The notes: generated by a model not told the origin, from the letters alone. Positions 24,301-34,882 are shown, numbered from the stretch's first letter. The stretch: 64,000 nucleotides of DNA from Maniola hyperantus (GCF_902806685.2 NC_048555.1:6944001-7008000); one strand, 5' to 3'. Made by a program: numbers and translations.

Positions 24301-27300
24301 AACTATGTACTTATAGTTTAATACTTACCTAATCAGAGTCTTCTTGAAACAAATTATGTTTGTTGTTTACTTACTTACTTGAATATTTTTTTAAAATCTA
24401 AGGTAAGGTCTGGGTTTTTTTAGTAGGTATTTTTTACTCTCCACTGCTAAATCCATGTAAACGGCTAATCCGAATCCAAAAACATGTTTTAAGATTTTAG
24501 ATAAGTTTTATATCGCGTAAATGGTCTCAAACTTCGAGCAACGGATGCAATAAATAAATAATTATATGAAAATAACCTGTTTTACCATTTACTGCTTCGA
24601 CTTTATTTTACCGTCAAAGACGAAATCATAAAATGTCACCGAATTTTGCATTTTATTAGCAATTTTAAGACCCAGCGCACTTTAGCCGAAATCATGATGG
24701 CGTCCAGTACAATACCTTAAATTATTATCTTTATACTTTTTTTTAATCAACCAGTCTTCGAAATAAAACCAGTATCTAGTACTAAGTAATGATGTAGTCT
24801 AATGAAAGCGGGAAGAGGTAGATAATAATATGTTATGATAATATAATATGTATAGATATTGTTGGACCATGGCCGAAGCCTCTCACCAGACCAGACTTAA
24901 GCTAATTAACAAATGCCTGATTAAAAATCCAAAATTCACCCCCTAGATATAAAACCTAGGACCTCCAACTAATAAGACATATCACTCTAATACTAGATAG
25001 ATGTAATAGCATGTCGGTTAGGAGTAGGGTGATGGTACTAAGCTAGCCGATTACATTTTAAAAATGACTGGTTGACATAATATCAACGCACAGCCTAACC
25101 GCTGGTCCTCGAGACTTGAAATTTGGACGGTGTGTTCTTTGTAAAGAGTAGGTATCCACTAAGAAAGGATTTTTCGAAATTTGGGTTAAATGGGGGTTAA
25201 AATGTTCGATGAAAGTCCTATGTTTTTGAAGTTACAGGCCTGAAAATCGGTATTTAGGTTACTAGTGTCTGAATTTATGAAATAACGAAGGTAATGCACG
25301 CACTGGCTCTCTTTCTCTATATAGGTATTAGGTACTTAGAAGAAGAAGACAGACAGTAGAAGAACGAGATTATCTTACCAAATAATCCTAAAACGATATT
25401 GATAGCGCCATACACACTGAATTCAACGCCGTTGAAGTTAAATTTCCTTATCGCGTACAAGTAGCTTACTTGTGAATCACCTGAAAAAATAAAAACAATA
25501 CGGATTAGTTACGTCTTAGGGTCAGCGCAGACCGAGCGACCCACTGTGCTCGCATACTCGAGCACTTTTTCCTCGGCTTATAATATTGATAATGGATGTT
25601 TAGATGTTTGTTACTCCTTTACGTCACAATAACCGAACCGATTTGGCTGAAATTTAGATTGGAGATAGCTTATATAACCTGAATTAACACATAGCCTATA
25701 CTAAAGTTTGGATGTTTGTTACTCCTTCCCGCTAGAATAACCGAACTGATTTGGCTGAAGATTGGAGATAATTTATACACCCTGAATTAACACATAGCCT
25801 ACACTTTCGATATTTGCATGTTTGTTTCTCCTTCACGCTACAATAACTGAACTGATTTGGTCGAAATATGGATTGAAGATAGCTTTACACCCTGAATTAA
25901 CACATGGACTATTTTTATTCCAGAAAATTAAAGAGTTCCCGCGAGATTTGTCAAAACCTATATCCACGCGGGTAAAATCGTCGGCATTATCTGGTAAATA
26001 ACAAAATACCTCAACCCCCAGTCCGCAGCGCGGGTCTCCTCTTATCTCAGTTTTTTTTAATTTTTTGACCGTCCGCGTCCGTTAGAAAATTGCTAGCATC
26101 AGAGTTTTTATTTTTACTTTTATTCAGATACAAGTTATAGCCTGTCTCACGTGGTTTGATGCTCAGTGTGCGCAGCCCCTTATTTTTATCGGTCATGTTT
26201 TGAGTTCATTAACTTGTCTGTCAATATGAGGCTAATTGTTTCATTTACCTTCTAAATAATTAGCGGTTGGAGTGTGTTATTTTTTTTTTCAAATACAGCC
26301 TTGCTTTCAACGCTGAAGCAGTAGCGAGCTGAATCAATAATTTAATATTATATTGGTACTGATTCTGAGCACAACTAAATTTTAGAGCATTCGCATCCTC
26401 TTCTTACTAATATAATATGAAAAGGAGAGACATAGTTTGACAGTTTTAAGTTTAATTTAGAGCCGTCAAACCTCGTGACTTTAGCTAGCTATTTAGGGCC
26501 TATCGTTTAAAGTAGCGTGCACTAAAATTTAGAGTCTCAAGAGAGTCTAAATGTAAAATTCATGTTTCGTCCTTTTTTAGCAATATTAAAAAGAAAAGGA
26601 TGCAGATACTACAAATCGCGAGCGAAAAACAACAGAATCATCAGCTCCATTGTACGGAATTTGACATGCGATTACACAGTAGAGTAGTAGTATGTGTTTT
26701 AAAATACCTATGCCACCCAAATGATGGATCATATTACGAGCCAATTTTTAATGGCTCTAGAACATCACCAGACTTGATAATTTCACTATGCCTATTTTCT
26801 AACACGTAGGCATAACTTTTTATTAAACTTAATCTAATAGAATCCATTTTTCCTCCTATTTATTCCTACAGTTAATTTTAGAGAATAGTTCGAAAATATA
26901 ATAAAAAGAATTGTAATAAAACTTTGGATTAAATGCCTAGAGCTGTAAATAGAAAAAAATATTTTCTCTTTTGCAAAAGTAGTAGGTAGATACAGTACGC
27001 GTCAGAAAGTAATGTACATCGGCCTTTAGACATTTTGGCTTTGTAGAGCGTTGTCTCTGTCACTCATACCTACATGACGTTTCGTCGGTTTCAACGACGG
27101 ACACAGCGATTAACAAATCTGCTATCTTCTTGTAAAGCTCGATGTACATTACTTTCGGCCGCGTAGTGTACCTATTATGGGCGACAGCTTGAGATTGGAA
27201 TCGGGGTGGGAACGCCCCACACACCCGCACAGCCCCCGCGCTAAACCCGTGCGGGCGAGCGTGTGTGACGTGCTGGTGTGCGGGGCGTTCCCTTCCCGAT

Positions 27301-30300
27301 TGCCATCTCGATCTGTCGCGTACTATACCTACCTAGCGAAATCCTCAGATTGCGAGCAATTTAGTTCTTTCCGTTAAGAAGTTCCATTTCTATTTTCAAT
27401 ATTATTTCTGTGACGGTGATGAGTTGACTAATCGAAGTAGGTAGGTAGTATTAATCTATTAGCTAATATTTGTTAAACCCGATAGAATTGGACCGGTTAC
27501 CTACTTAATCTGTATTGTAATTAAATTGTTAGGTCAATAACCATTTCAACGAAAAAATATGATAATACTACCTAGATGATGCCGGCGATTTCGTCCACGT
27601 GGATTTTAAAAATCCCATGAGAATTCTTTGATTTTCCGGGAAAAGTAGCCTATGTTCTTCCCCGGGATGCCAGCTATACCCATGAATCACGTCAATCCAT
27701 TGCTCCGTTACGGCGCGATTGAAGGACAAACCAATAAACCAACAAAATACACACTTTCGCATTTATACTAAGGGTAGTGATTCAAAAGTTAAACACCTAT
27801 GTATTTGTCAAATCCTAATATGTATATAAAATACAAAACATGTTTTTTTTTTTTTTTTTTTTTAAATTTATTATCAAATAAAAATACATACAAATAAAAG
27901 CTTAAACTAAAAACACCTAAAAAACCACAGAGGTTTGTCCTCGGTGCCTATCTGCAACGAAGATACCTATTAACTAATTACTTAAAAGAAATAATCTACA
28001 GTAGGTATATAACGCGAAGAATCACGTAAGTATGTAACATAATATTATAATCGTGAGTAGGTTTATTAAATTTATTAGGTGAATAGGATTAGCACTAATA
28101 TAAATAATTATATAATCTACATAGACACAAAAGACTCAGCCATCTAACTTTGCTAAAAAATATTCTTTTAATTTATACTTAATGTTTTTAATATCTATTT
28201 TTTTAATCAGCGTTGGAGGTAGTTCATTTATGAATCGCGGAACCAAGTACGCGGTGGTTCGCGTACCTATGTACCTATGTCCTATGGGTACCTATGTCCG
28301 TTATAGACTTTTAAAAATTAAACCATCCAATTGATGTGCCCCAATGCGGTTTCATTAGAAAGGCAATAATGCGAAGATGGTCTTAGATCACTAAAACAAC
28401 CATTAGGCACATTCTTTTTTAGTATAGTAGCATACGCCGGGTATCCGCTAGTAGGTATTACATACAATTCAACTATCTACCTGTATGAGTAGCATTATAA
28501 TATTACCTACAAGTTACTTGCACGATACTTGCTAATTGGATATAATACGGCCAAGTAGCCGGTTGGTATTTGAAGGCAGGCCTTGATTGGCTTATAAGGT
28601 TCGTCTCCACTATCGAGATTCGGCAAAATATGATCATTATATTGCAGATGTGTGGCCTGTGGCAATAGCATTGTTCCGCACATTCGCGCTAATCGAATGT
28701 TTGGTGAACATGTATTTTTTAAAAATCCCTCGAGAACTCATTGTTTTTCCGGGATATATTATATTCTAACACACCACAGGGAAGACTGTTCGCTGTCACA
28801 GAATGTCAGATCTGCTAGCCGGTTGATTAAACTTATTTAAAAACATTGGAGGTGCGTGCTAACCCCCGACCTCCCTAAAAGAAGGCGGACGTCTTAAACC
28901 ACTAGGCTGTTCAGCTGAATTGCTTCTTCAAGCGAGAAAACTGACGGGGCCATCTGCTCCGTGAACACCTACGTGTCAGATCAATGGCGTCAGCCAATTT
29001 AGGCATTGCTAGCGCTAGCTGTAGTTTATAAATTACAAAAAACAGGCCAATTGCGAGTCAGGCTCGCGCAACGAGTGTTCCGTACTACAGTCGTATTTTA
29101 TCGACATTTTACACGATAATTCAAAAACTATGATGCATAAAAATAAATAAAAATCTGTTTTAGAATGCACAAGTAAAGACCTTTCATATGATACCCCACT
29201 TGTTATAGTTATCTTACTTCGAAAATTGAAAATACTAATTATTAGTTCATGACCACAATTTTTTTTTTGTGTGATGTAACCACAAATTCACGGTTTTCAG
29301 ATTTTCCCCGAATGTCTGCTATAAGATCTACCTATCTGCCAAATTTCATGATTCTACGTCAATGGGAAGTACCCTGTAGGTTTCTTGACAGACCGACAGA
29401 CAGACAGACAACAAAGTGATCCTATAAGGGTTCCGTTTTTCCTTTTGAACCCTAAAAAGAGTGGCATCATAATTCCAGCTAAACTTATTAACAAATTCGC
29501 CAAACATTCGTCGTAACCCGAATAGTGTGCCCGTTTGATTTACCAAATGTCGAACTACCGTAACCCGAACTCGAATCATTTGTTGAATCCCGATTGTGGA
29601 GTCGTACTATAAGCGAAGCGAATGCTTCGAAATGGACAAATACCGTCAATGTGCAAGTATTACTTGCTAAGTTAGTTTATTAGAATATGATAACTTGCAC
29701 AGTGTACCTACCTAATTAGTAAATACTATTAGACTACTAATAGACTGCCAAAATCATAACCTTTCCTTTTGGCTTTGCCGTAGTCGGGTAAAAATACCTA
29801 AAAAACGATTCTGTTCAGCATTTACATTAAATTCGGGCAAATTTTCTGCATTGGGACAGTACGTAGATAGTAGGTAGGTAGGTACGCAGAATACTGCATA
29901 CCTACCTACTATCTTAGGTCATTTAATAGGTAATAACCTAAGAGGCAAGACCTAATGTTTGAACAGGGATAGAATAATAATTGTTGATCATTATTTAATA
30001 GGCACCACTGTACTGGTAGTGTATAAAAATACAAATAGATAACAATCAAAGTTACCATAATATCTCATAAGTCTGACTCCAGCAATCTGATTCTACCTCC
30101 GAGTTGCGCAAAAAGCACAATGATGTATATTATGCCCTAACATTAACATACAAAAGAGTGCAAAACAAAAGCGGCGAAACCTATCAATTGCAATTGTGGT
30201 GCTGCCATTTTGCCAAGTGCCAACATTAATATTCAAGGTCCCAGTCGGAGTTAAAGGAAATTTTATAATAAGGAGGATATAAACAAATCCAAGGTTGCGT

Positions 30301-33276
30301 ACAACAAACTTTCAATAACCTTAATATTATAAATATTTAGGTAACTCAAGTTATACTTAAACGCGAAAGTGTGTCCATCTTTCTATTACTTTTTCACGAC
30401 TCAATCTCATGATATTGATGAAAGACACAGAGTTAACTGAAGGCTTGGAGATAGACTAAGAATATTAACTGTGAAAATAAAAGTTACCACGGGTTTTAAG
30501 AAAAGATAAAGTTGCAGGCGTCAGCTAGTAAATCAATAATTGTTAAATAATAAATAAGTAGGCTTACCTACTTACTTACTACTTATTTTTCTTTTTACTT
30601 ATAAAAAGATAAATATCTAACAAAATTATTATCCATATTAATTCAATACACTCCTACATCATGGAAATCAATATGAGTACAGGGTTAACAGTTTTTTGTT
30701 ATTTATTTATTTTATTAAGTTACTTTACAAAATTATTGAGAGAAGACTAGAAATAATAGTATATTTAAAACGTAATTAAGTTTATTTAGTTGCAATGAAT
30801 AAAAACTAAATGACTTGTCGCGATTCTTCGAATGAATAGATTTATAAAATGAAATAATTATTCAATAAGCAATTATTTCCTTTAGTTAGAGCTTGGTCAT
30901 TGTTCTACAATTTTCTTAATTAATTTTTCTTAAACGTTCATACTTAATTATTTCTCCAATTAGTAGACAATAATTATTGTGTTTGGTTGTTATTTAATAC
31001 CAAATGAAATGCTGATGATGAAGATTTCGGTTTTTTTAAACACCGTGAGAATTCTTTGATTTTCTGGGTTAAATAATAGCAGTGCATCTGAGAAGCAAGC
31101 TTGATATTTTATACTTCAGAGTATTAATAAAACATCAAAATCGATGAAGCCGATGGACGTGAAACAGACATAGGTACGAAATTTTGGTTTATTGTCAGAT
31201 TACGTCGCGCATCGTCGTAAAAAAAATAAACATACTAGTTCCTGAATCTAAGAGTTTCCTAGCTATATTATTATTATTAGGGAGTTCTACAAGATTTTTA
31301 GACAATCCTTGGACCTATGTAGGTGAGTTTTTGCACATTTTTCGATTGCTAAACATGGCAACGAGGAATTGACGTTGCGTGCTAGAGCAGTAGTTTACCT
31401 CGATCGCTGGTGGGTAACGACCTAAATGCAGTTATACATATAAGATTATTCCGCAGACATTAATGAGCATAAGTTCCATGAAAACAAAATGGTTCACATT
31501 CAATTAAGTTTTTTCTACTGTCTTCGATGCAATATTTCTAGAGCGATATATAACGTTAATTAGCCGTTAACTGACTTCGCTTTGTGTTAACTGAGTTTTT
31601 GATTTATAATCTTATTACTATTCAGTATTCTTTAAGATTATCTGCTTACTTTGGGGTTGACCCAATTGCTGACTCTACCGACATATTACTAGTTATAGGT
31701 GAGCGGACCAATAATTAATCTATGTTATAGGTTTTAAAATAAAACTTGAATTTGTAGAACAGTAACTTTTTAGCCAATTTTTTATATAATCTACTTATAT
31801 TTTACAGATATGGTACCTATGATATCGTCTAAATTTTAATTGATTGCTAGATTTAAAAATTACTTGAATTTTATTTTTATGTAGACCTAAATTAGAGGTT
31901 TATATTAACTATTTTTTATGAAATTTACAAATAACGTGTCATTACTATAAGTAGGTAGGTATTATTTTTAAAATTAAAATAAAGCTCCTCACAATATACT
32001 GATTTCGATCTTGCTATTAAACAAAGGTCTTTGACCGGAATGCGTACATTAACACTCATTCGTCATAATACGATATAGGTAATTATTGTCACACTCGAGC
32101 TTGAAATTATCTCCAATAACCGTTAGATGTATTATTATGAAACCTCAGAACTCGTGAATCTCTTCTTCTGACACTACTTTTATCTAAATCGCTTCGTCCT
32201 AATTAATACTGACCAAGTATAGATAAGCGTGACTATGCGATCTAAAAGTGCCTAGAGAACCGACGAATATAAACAAGTTTGCTAAATTAGAGTTACTCAC
32301 CATATAACGGTCCAACCATAATAAGGTAGAGGATGATGACTGACAGTATCTGCTTCCTCATGCCAAACGCACGTGGTCTAACTGCCACCAACACGGTGTT
32401 AGTGACCAGACCAAATACTTCGTGCAACAATTGTCTAAATTTACTCTGCCCATCCTCACGCACGGGCCGATCACTCTCAACAGGTAACGCGTCTTCAAGT
32501 CTTAAAACACCATACACTAACGCACTAACATGCAAACATATCAACGTCGAAAACACACCATAATATCCAACTGATTGTAACAGTATTCCACTAAGAGCTG
32601 TTCCCGTAGGAGTACCCAAACTCACACATATAGTAACGAGTCCCAAACGAAACGTCCTGCTTTCAACTGTAGTCCTGTCAGCCATAAAGCTGTACATGCC
32701 CATGAATATAACAATGTAACTGCCACTAAACCCAGCCGGTAACGCTTCTATCAATGCAGTAGAGATCAACGATAGCTCGTAAAAATAGTAAGTAGCAAAT
32801 AAAAGGCCAATATTGGTAATAATTTCCCCCAAAAACGGAACCAGGATACATATCTTCCGTTTTTTAGTCTTGTCACTCCATGCTCCAATAAAAAGCACCA
32901 TAACAGCCGGGATGCCCGTTTGGAGAGGAAACTTCCAGGCGACAATTTTAGCAACCAAGGATTGTACCTGATTCAGCTCCAACTCCAGGCCAGTCGTATT
33001 TCTGTCTCTAATACGATCGCAAATCTCTTCACTGAAAGCGCAATTGACGCGGCATGACTTTTCCAAGTGCATGTTCTGTACGGCGATGGACGACAGTGCG
33101 GTGCATAGCATGTAAATAAACAAGCATGGTTCAACTGTGATCTCACTGAACAAGTATTTTAACTGTTTGAATAAAAATTTTGATTTTTCCCGCCACGTCT
33201 CCTCTTCTTTGTCTCCGGTGAGACGTAAACTCGATTTGGTCAGATCGATTGTGCTGCAATTATTATTGGCTGTCAT
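18382..33276 (-). CDS. SLC46 / proton-coupled folate transporter-like MFS protein, gene 1 (516 aa, five exons)
   Basis: Probable plasma- or endo-membrane solute transporter of the SLC46 branch (relatives carry folates, heme or muropeptides; the substrate here is unknown). Coding exons: 33276-32301, 25480-25379, 21853-21632, 20046-19890, 18475-18382, with GT..AG borders and phases 1,1,1,2. Residues 50-70 form the first membrane segment. A Cys-rich loop (C75, C79, C86; N-glycosylation site NTT at 93) precedes segment 2. The loop 2-3 signature is GAWSDKTKKRK (131-141). Conserved blocks ALIEALP, VESRTFR and SVGYYG follow. Terminal exon residues RRDVVTNP match RDVVKNP of gene 2, which fixes it as the last exon. 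ATG 33276 is the first in-frame AUG after the leader splice acceptor. Exon assembly is by eye; no stop or frameshift is seen. Confidence 0.9.
18886..19190 (+). repeat. Dispersed repeat family I, copy 2
   Basis: Lies in intron 4 of transporter gene 1. Shares TTATTTTATAAAAGCTGAAA, CTGCGTATTGTCC, GGTAATAAAGGTGTAAAAAA and CACGTCATGCAT with 6297-6600 and 20485-20935. The right end is decayed. Confidence 0.6.
19422..19680. repeat. Fold-back with perfect 37-bp arms
   Basis: Arms 19443-19479 and 19620-19656 are perfect reverse complements (AATCCTCTATAAAAGATTCT...). The pairing resumes outside (ATCTACACCCAT). Inside the 140-bp loop a smaller hairpin (AGTGTTATAATG/CATTATAACACT) is nested. Located in intron 4 of gene 1. 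Confidence 0.85.
19685..19815. repeat. Second fold-back next to the first
   Basis: The outer ends GCAACTGTTG/CAACAGTTGC pair. The inner arms with ATTAAAACAC and TTATCACAC/GTGTGATAA pair imperfectly around CTCGGGTTCGCCTCG. Confidence 0.7.
20485..20935 (+). repeat. Dispersed repeat family I, copy 3, interrupted
   Basis: Matches 6297-6600 on both sides of a nested hairpin element (20711-20859): GTTTTATAAAAGCTGTAAG on the left, and AGTATCGTGGAAAATGG ... GTGTCTGGCAGAGG on the right. Confidence 0.7.
20711..20859. mobile_element. Fold-back MITE J nested in repeat I
   Basis: About 149 bp forming one long hairpin. GAAATCTATAGAGCGCACTT near the left end is mirrored at the right end, and AACGAGACAGA pairs near the centre. 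The uninterrupted copy at 6297 shows the empty site. A diverged relative is at 24035-24183. Confidence 0.8.
21139..21319. mobile_element. Fold-back MITE G, copy 1
   Basis: Ends ACAGTACGCGGCAG and CTGCCGCATATTGT, with AATGTACAT inverted just inside. Copies: 26991-27170 and the start of one at 63780. It lies in intron 3 of gene 1. Confidence 0.7.
21426..21475. repeat. Half of GC-rich element F
   Basis: Only the right half (GTGCGGGGCGTTCCCACCCC ... CTCGATCTGTCG) remains. Confidence 0.65.
21524..21571 (-). repeat. Family A end fragment
   Basis: CCACGCGGACGAAGTCACGG followed by GCATCATCTAGT; only the terminal part of the family is kept. Confidence 0.6.
21914..21946. repeat. (GGAAA)n microsatellite
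   Basis: About five GGAAA units then GGAAGGAAGG, 60 bp upstream (in transcript sense) of exon 3 of gene 1, within intron 2. Confidence 0.85.
22085..22345 (+). repeat. SINE family C, truncated
   Basis: Plus-oriented body: GCCGTGCCGCAAAGCGACTT, GGTTAGCCCGCTTCC, CATCATCACTTACCA, ending TAACTTTGTAATGGAATAAA. The head is missing. Confidence 0.65.
22405..22975 (+). repeat. Dispersed element beginning TTGCCCGCGACTTCGTCCGC
   Basis: Long non-coding repeat in intron 2 of gene 1. It has an internal duplication: CTTCAAAAACAT(A)(T/G)GACTTTCAT occurs near 22563 and 22800, each followed by a CCCCC-rich stretch. Borders uncertain. Confidence 0.5.
23124..23294 (-). repeat. SINE family D, head-truncated
   Basis: The ATCATCATCATCAT tail is at the left; CACGGGTCTCCTCTCAGAG and CTCTCAGGCATGCAGG form the body. 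It stands back to back with the complete copy at 23371. Confidence 0.7.
23371..23676 (+). mobile_element. tRNA-derived SINE (family D), complete copy
   Basis: Box A TAGCCTAGTGG (23381-23391) and box B GGTTCTATCCC (23428-23438) head the element. The body carries ACATCGTGAGGAAACCTGCA and CTCTGGGAGGAGACCCGTGC, and the tail is (GAT)n. It is the best preserved of at least six family D copies in the window. Located in intron 2 of gene 1. Confidence 0.85.
23690..24030. other. No feature seen (intron 2 of gene 1)
   Basis: AT-rich intron sequence. Confidence 0.35.
24035..24183. repeat. Diverged relative of fold-back MITE J
   Basis: Shares GATCTCAATCTAATAGAGC / TTAAATCTCAGCCTAA ends and a TTGCTCAGACTTTACTTAAG-like interior with 20711-20859, with many substitutions. 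Confidence 0.45.
24190..24780. other. No feature seen (intron 2 of gene 1)
   Basis: AT-rich intron sequence. Confidence 0.35.
24785..24975 (-). repeat. Decayed SINE family C copy
   Basis: AAGTAATGATGTAGTCTAATG, GGCCGAAGCCTCTCACCAG and AAACCTAGGACCTCCAACTA follow the order of the complete copy at 2706-3025. Confidence 0.5.
25078..25265 (-). repeat. Family B-like fragment
   Basis: ATCAACGCACAGCCTAACC and GGTATCCACTAAGAAAGGAT match the copy at 62280-62512. Confidence 0.5.
25595..25990 (-). repeat. Element with three ~107-bp tandem units
   Basis: Units start near 25603, 25711 and 25817 with GATGTTTGTTACTCCTT-type words and each contain CCTGAATTAACACATAG. The array runs into a family A-type end (CCACGCGGGTAAAATCGTCG). 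Located in intron 1 of gene 1, about 120 bp beyond exon 2's acceptor. Confidence 0.7.
26010..26985. other. No supported gene (intron 1 of gene 1)
   Basis: Contains a short SINE C tail remnant (TTTTATTCAGATACAAGTTA, 26118). The 69-codon open stretch at 26600-26809 has no support. Confidence 0.35.
26991..27170. mobile_element. Fold-back MITE G, copy 2
   Basis: ACAGTACGCGTCAGAAAG at the left and TTTCGGCCGCGTAGTGT at the right. Its right end is 10 bp from a GC-rich element F copy. Confidence 0.65.
27181..27319. mobile_element. GC-rich fold-back MITE F, copy 2
   Basis: GCGACAGCTTGAGATTGGAA at the left pairs imperfectly with CCATCTCGATCTGTCGC at the right. The core has GGGAACGCCCCACACACCCG mirrored as GTGCGGGGCGTTCCC. 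The open frame at 27177-27377 is a by-product of high GC. Confidence 0.75.
27573..27775 (+). repeat. Dispersed repeat family A
   Basis: GGCGATTTCGTCCACGTGG, TTTGATTTTCCGGGAAAAG, CTTCCCCGGGATGCCAGC, and CACTTTCGCATTTATACTA in order. Confidence 0.7.
27842..28275 (-). pseudogene. 3' end of a CR1/jockey-type non-LTR retrotransposon
   Basis: The minus-strand translation from about 28275 reads RTTAYLVPRFINELPPTL, then IKKIDIKNIKYKLKEYFLAK, LDG and a stop. This is the R-F-x-N-x-L-P ... L-K-x-Y pattern found at the C-terminus of many non-LTR reverse transcriptases. About 250 bp of 3' UTR and a 21-bp poly(A) tail (the T run 27843-27863) follow. Everything upstream is missing, so it is a dead 5'-truncated copy in intron 1 of gene 1. 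Confidence 0.65.
28280..28840. other. No supported gene (intron 1 of gene 1)
   Basis: Short open stretches (28587-28840) include family A-like words (CCCTCGAGAACTCATTGTTTTT) and are repeat-derived. Confidence 0.35.
28845..28915 (-). repeat. SINE family D head fragment
   Basis: Antisense GGAGGTGCGTGCTAACCCCC ... ACCACTAGGCTGT carries the box A and a decayed box B. Confidence 0.6.
29045..29460 (+). repeat. Dispersed repeat family E
   Basis: GGCCAATTGCGAGTCAGGCT at the start, CATATGATACCCCACTTG in the middle, ACAGACAGACAGACAAC and CCTATAAGGGTTCCG near the end. Confidence 0.7.
29465..30320. other. No gene; one hairpin
   Basis: AGATAGTAGGTAGGTA and its complement form a hairpin at about 29865-29923. 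Nothing else is recognised (intron 1 of gene 1). Confidence 0.35.
30325..30530 (-). repeat. Decayed family A copy
   Basis: ACGCGAAAGTGTGTCC at the left and GGCGTCAGCTAGTA at the right, with degraded middle. Confidence 0.4.
30535..32300. other. No feature seen (intron 1 of gene 1)
   Basis: AT-rich intron ending at the splice donor GTGAGT (32300 downward). Confidence 0.4.
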
Positions 33277-33287
33277 ATTAAATGGCA

Positions 33288-33524
33288 CTAAAAGTGAGAG
33301 TTAGTAAAAGTGGAAGCACTGTTCGTTATTTGAACCACGCACAGCACTGTAGATGGTATGCGGCGGCGCCGACCGATAGTGACTACTTAATCCGAGGCTT
33401 TTCGACTGTCGTTTCCAAAAACCAGAGTTGTTAATGTCAGGTTGTAAAATCGAGCGCGATATGAGAGTGTGCCGAGGCGAACGGGCCGCTCGCATCTCGT
33501 TCGTTACGATAACAGAGGTCTTAC
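33288..33524 (-). other. Probable 5'-leader intron of transporter gene 1
   Basis: The acceptor side has a TACTAAC branch point (33300-33306), a pyrimidine run and TTTTAG ending at 33288, 11 bp before the start codon. A matching donor ACG|GTAAGA lies at 33525/33524, giving a 237-bp intron. The leader exon would run upstream from 33525 towards about 33640-33700, where the promoter should lie. The leader frame is open but has no AUG. Confidence 0.65.
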
Positions 33525-33710
33525 CGTACTCGTCGACTCTTTTAATAAATAGCTTATTTATCTGAGCACCTTGAGTTACGCATCGCACAACATTGTTTCG
33601 CTTCTGCCAGTCGAATAAAAATAATATGTCCAAAGTATTTAAACAACTGCAAATTAATTAAAGTGTCACAAAAGTGACTGTTCGACTCCAGCGATAAACG
33701 TTAGAGGTAC

Positions 33711-33995
33711 TTTTTAGAGTTCCGTACCCAAAGGCTGCTAACGGGACTCTATTATTAAGCCTCCGCTATTCGTCCGTCTGTCTGTGAGGAGGCTGTATCT
33801 TATGAATAGATAGTTAGAGAGTTGAAATTTTTACAGAGTGTATACTGTGTATTTCTATTGCCTTCATAACATCAATAATAAAAATTTCAAAATGGCTGCT
33901 ATACACATTAAAAAATACATTGTACCTATTATTGTATCTGGCACGATGATACGAATCCCTTCGTGTGCAAGTTTGACTCGCACTTGACCGTTTTT
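33711..33995 (-). repeat. Family E-related repeat with a different body
   Basis: TTTTTAGAGTTCCGTACCC at one end and TTTGACTCGCACTTGACCG at the other match family E ends. The body (GGAGGCTGTATCTTATGAAT) is distinct. It lies immediately upstream of the presumed gene 1 promoter. Confidence 0.6.
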
Positions 33996-34002
33996 TTTAT
34001 TA

Positions 34003-34580
34003 GGCAATTATGTTATCGTTCATATTATAACACCATTAGGAAATATATATTTTTACAAACGGCGTAACAAAGTAAATAAACAGCATACATTGGTGTAGAT
34101 ATTTATGAGTACTAACATTTTACAACTGAATTTATGAAGAGCGTCTCTGATAAACGTAAATAAAAGTTTTTTTATTTCTTTTTCCATGGCAGTCTTTGCT
34201 ATGTGTATTTGAAATAAATTATTATTAGTATTTTATCATTTATGAGCTTGATAATTTTATTTGCAACACTCTTATGATCATGCGAATATATTATAATATA
34301 CTACCTCTTGCCCATATCATAATGTAGCTATCTAGTGAAAGAATTTTCAGAATTGGATCATTAGTTCCGGAGTTTAGTCCCTACATACAAACTCACAGAC
34401 GAACAAGATCTCTTTGGTATAGATTATGAAATCAGGCCATTTCAAAGGAGAGGAAAAAGAAAGGATTTGTATGTTGTAATCCGTAGACATGTAAGGCCGC
34501 CATATTACCATATTTAGATCTCTCGTTTAATTAATAAACATAACGTGAGAGGGCAGCGTGGCGCGATGGCAACTTATCTA
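34003..34580. other. No feature seen
   Basis: AT-rich intergenic spacer. Confidence 0.35.
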
Positions 34581-34584
34581 AATA

Positions 34585-34795
34585 TATAAAAGGAAAAGGT
34601 GACTGACTGACTGATCTATCAACGCACAGCTCAAACTACTGTACGGATCGGGCTGAAATTTGGCATGCAGATAGCTATTATGACGTAGGCATCCGCTAAG
34701 AAAGGATTTTTGAAAATTCAACCCCTAAGGTGGTGAAATAGGGGTTTGAAATTTGTATAGTCGACGCGGACGAAGTCGCGAGCATAAGCTAGTCC
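34585..34795 (-). repeat. Dispersed repeat family B
   Basis: Complete-looking copy: GGTGACTGACTGACTGATC, GGCATGCAGATAGC, CGCTAAGAAAGGATTTTTG, and CGCGGACGAAGTCGCGAGC then ATAAGCTAGT. Confidence 0.7.
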
Positions 34796-34882
34796 AATAT
34801 ATGACTCCTAGAGGTGTATTTTAATAATAATGTCCTGAGTCCTGACCGTTTGAAAGGAGACTAGCCATATACGCAGGAGTTA

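Noticed and set aside
25603..25922. CRISPR-like array
   Set aside because: Three long imperfect units of about 107 bp without spacers, in an insect intron.
33276..33288. Upstream GTG as start of transporter gene 1
   Set aside because: GTG is not a normal nuclear start. The ATG at 33276 is the first in frame and lies just after a splice acceptor.
33301..33633. 110-codon minus-strand open frame as a separate protein
   Set aside because: It has no ATG at its start and overlaps the predicted leader exon and leader intron.
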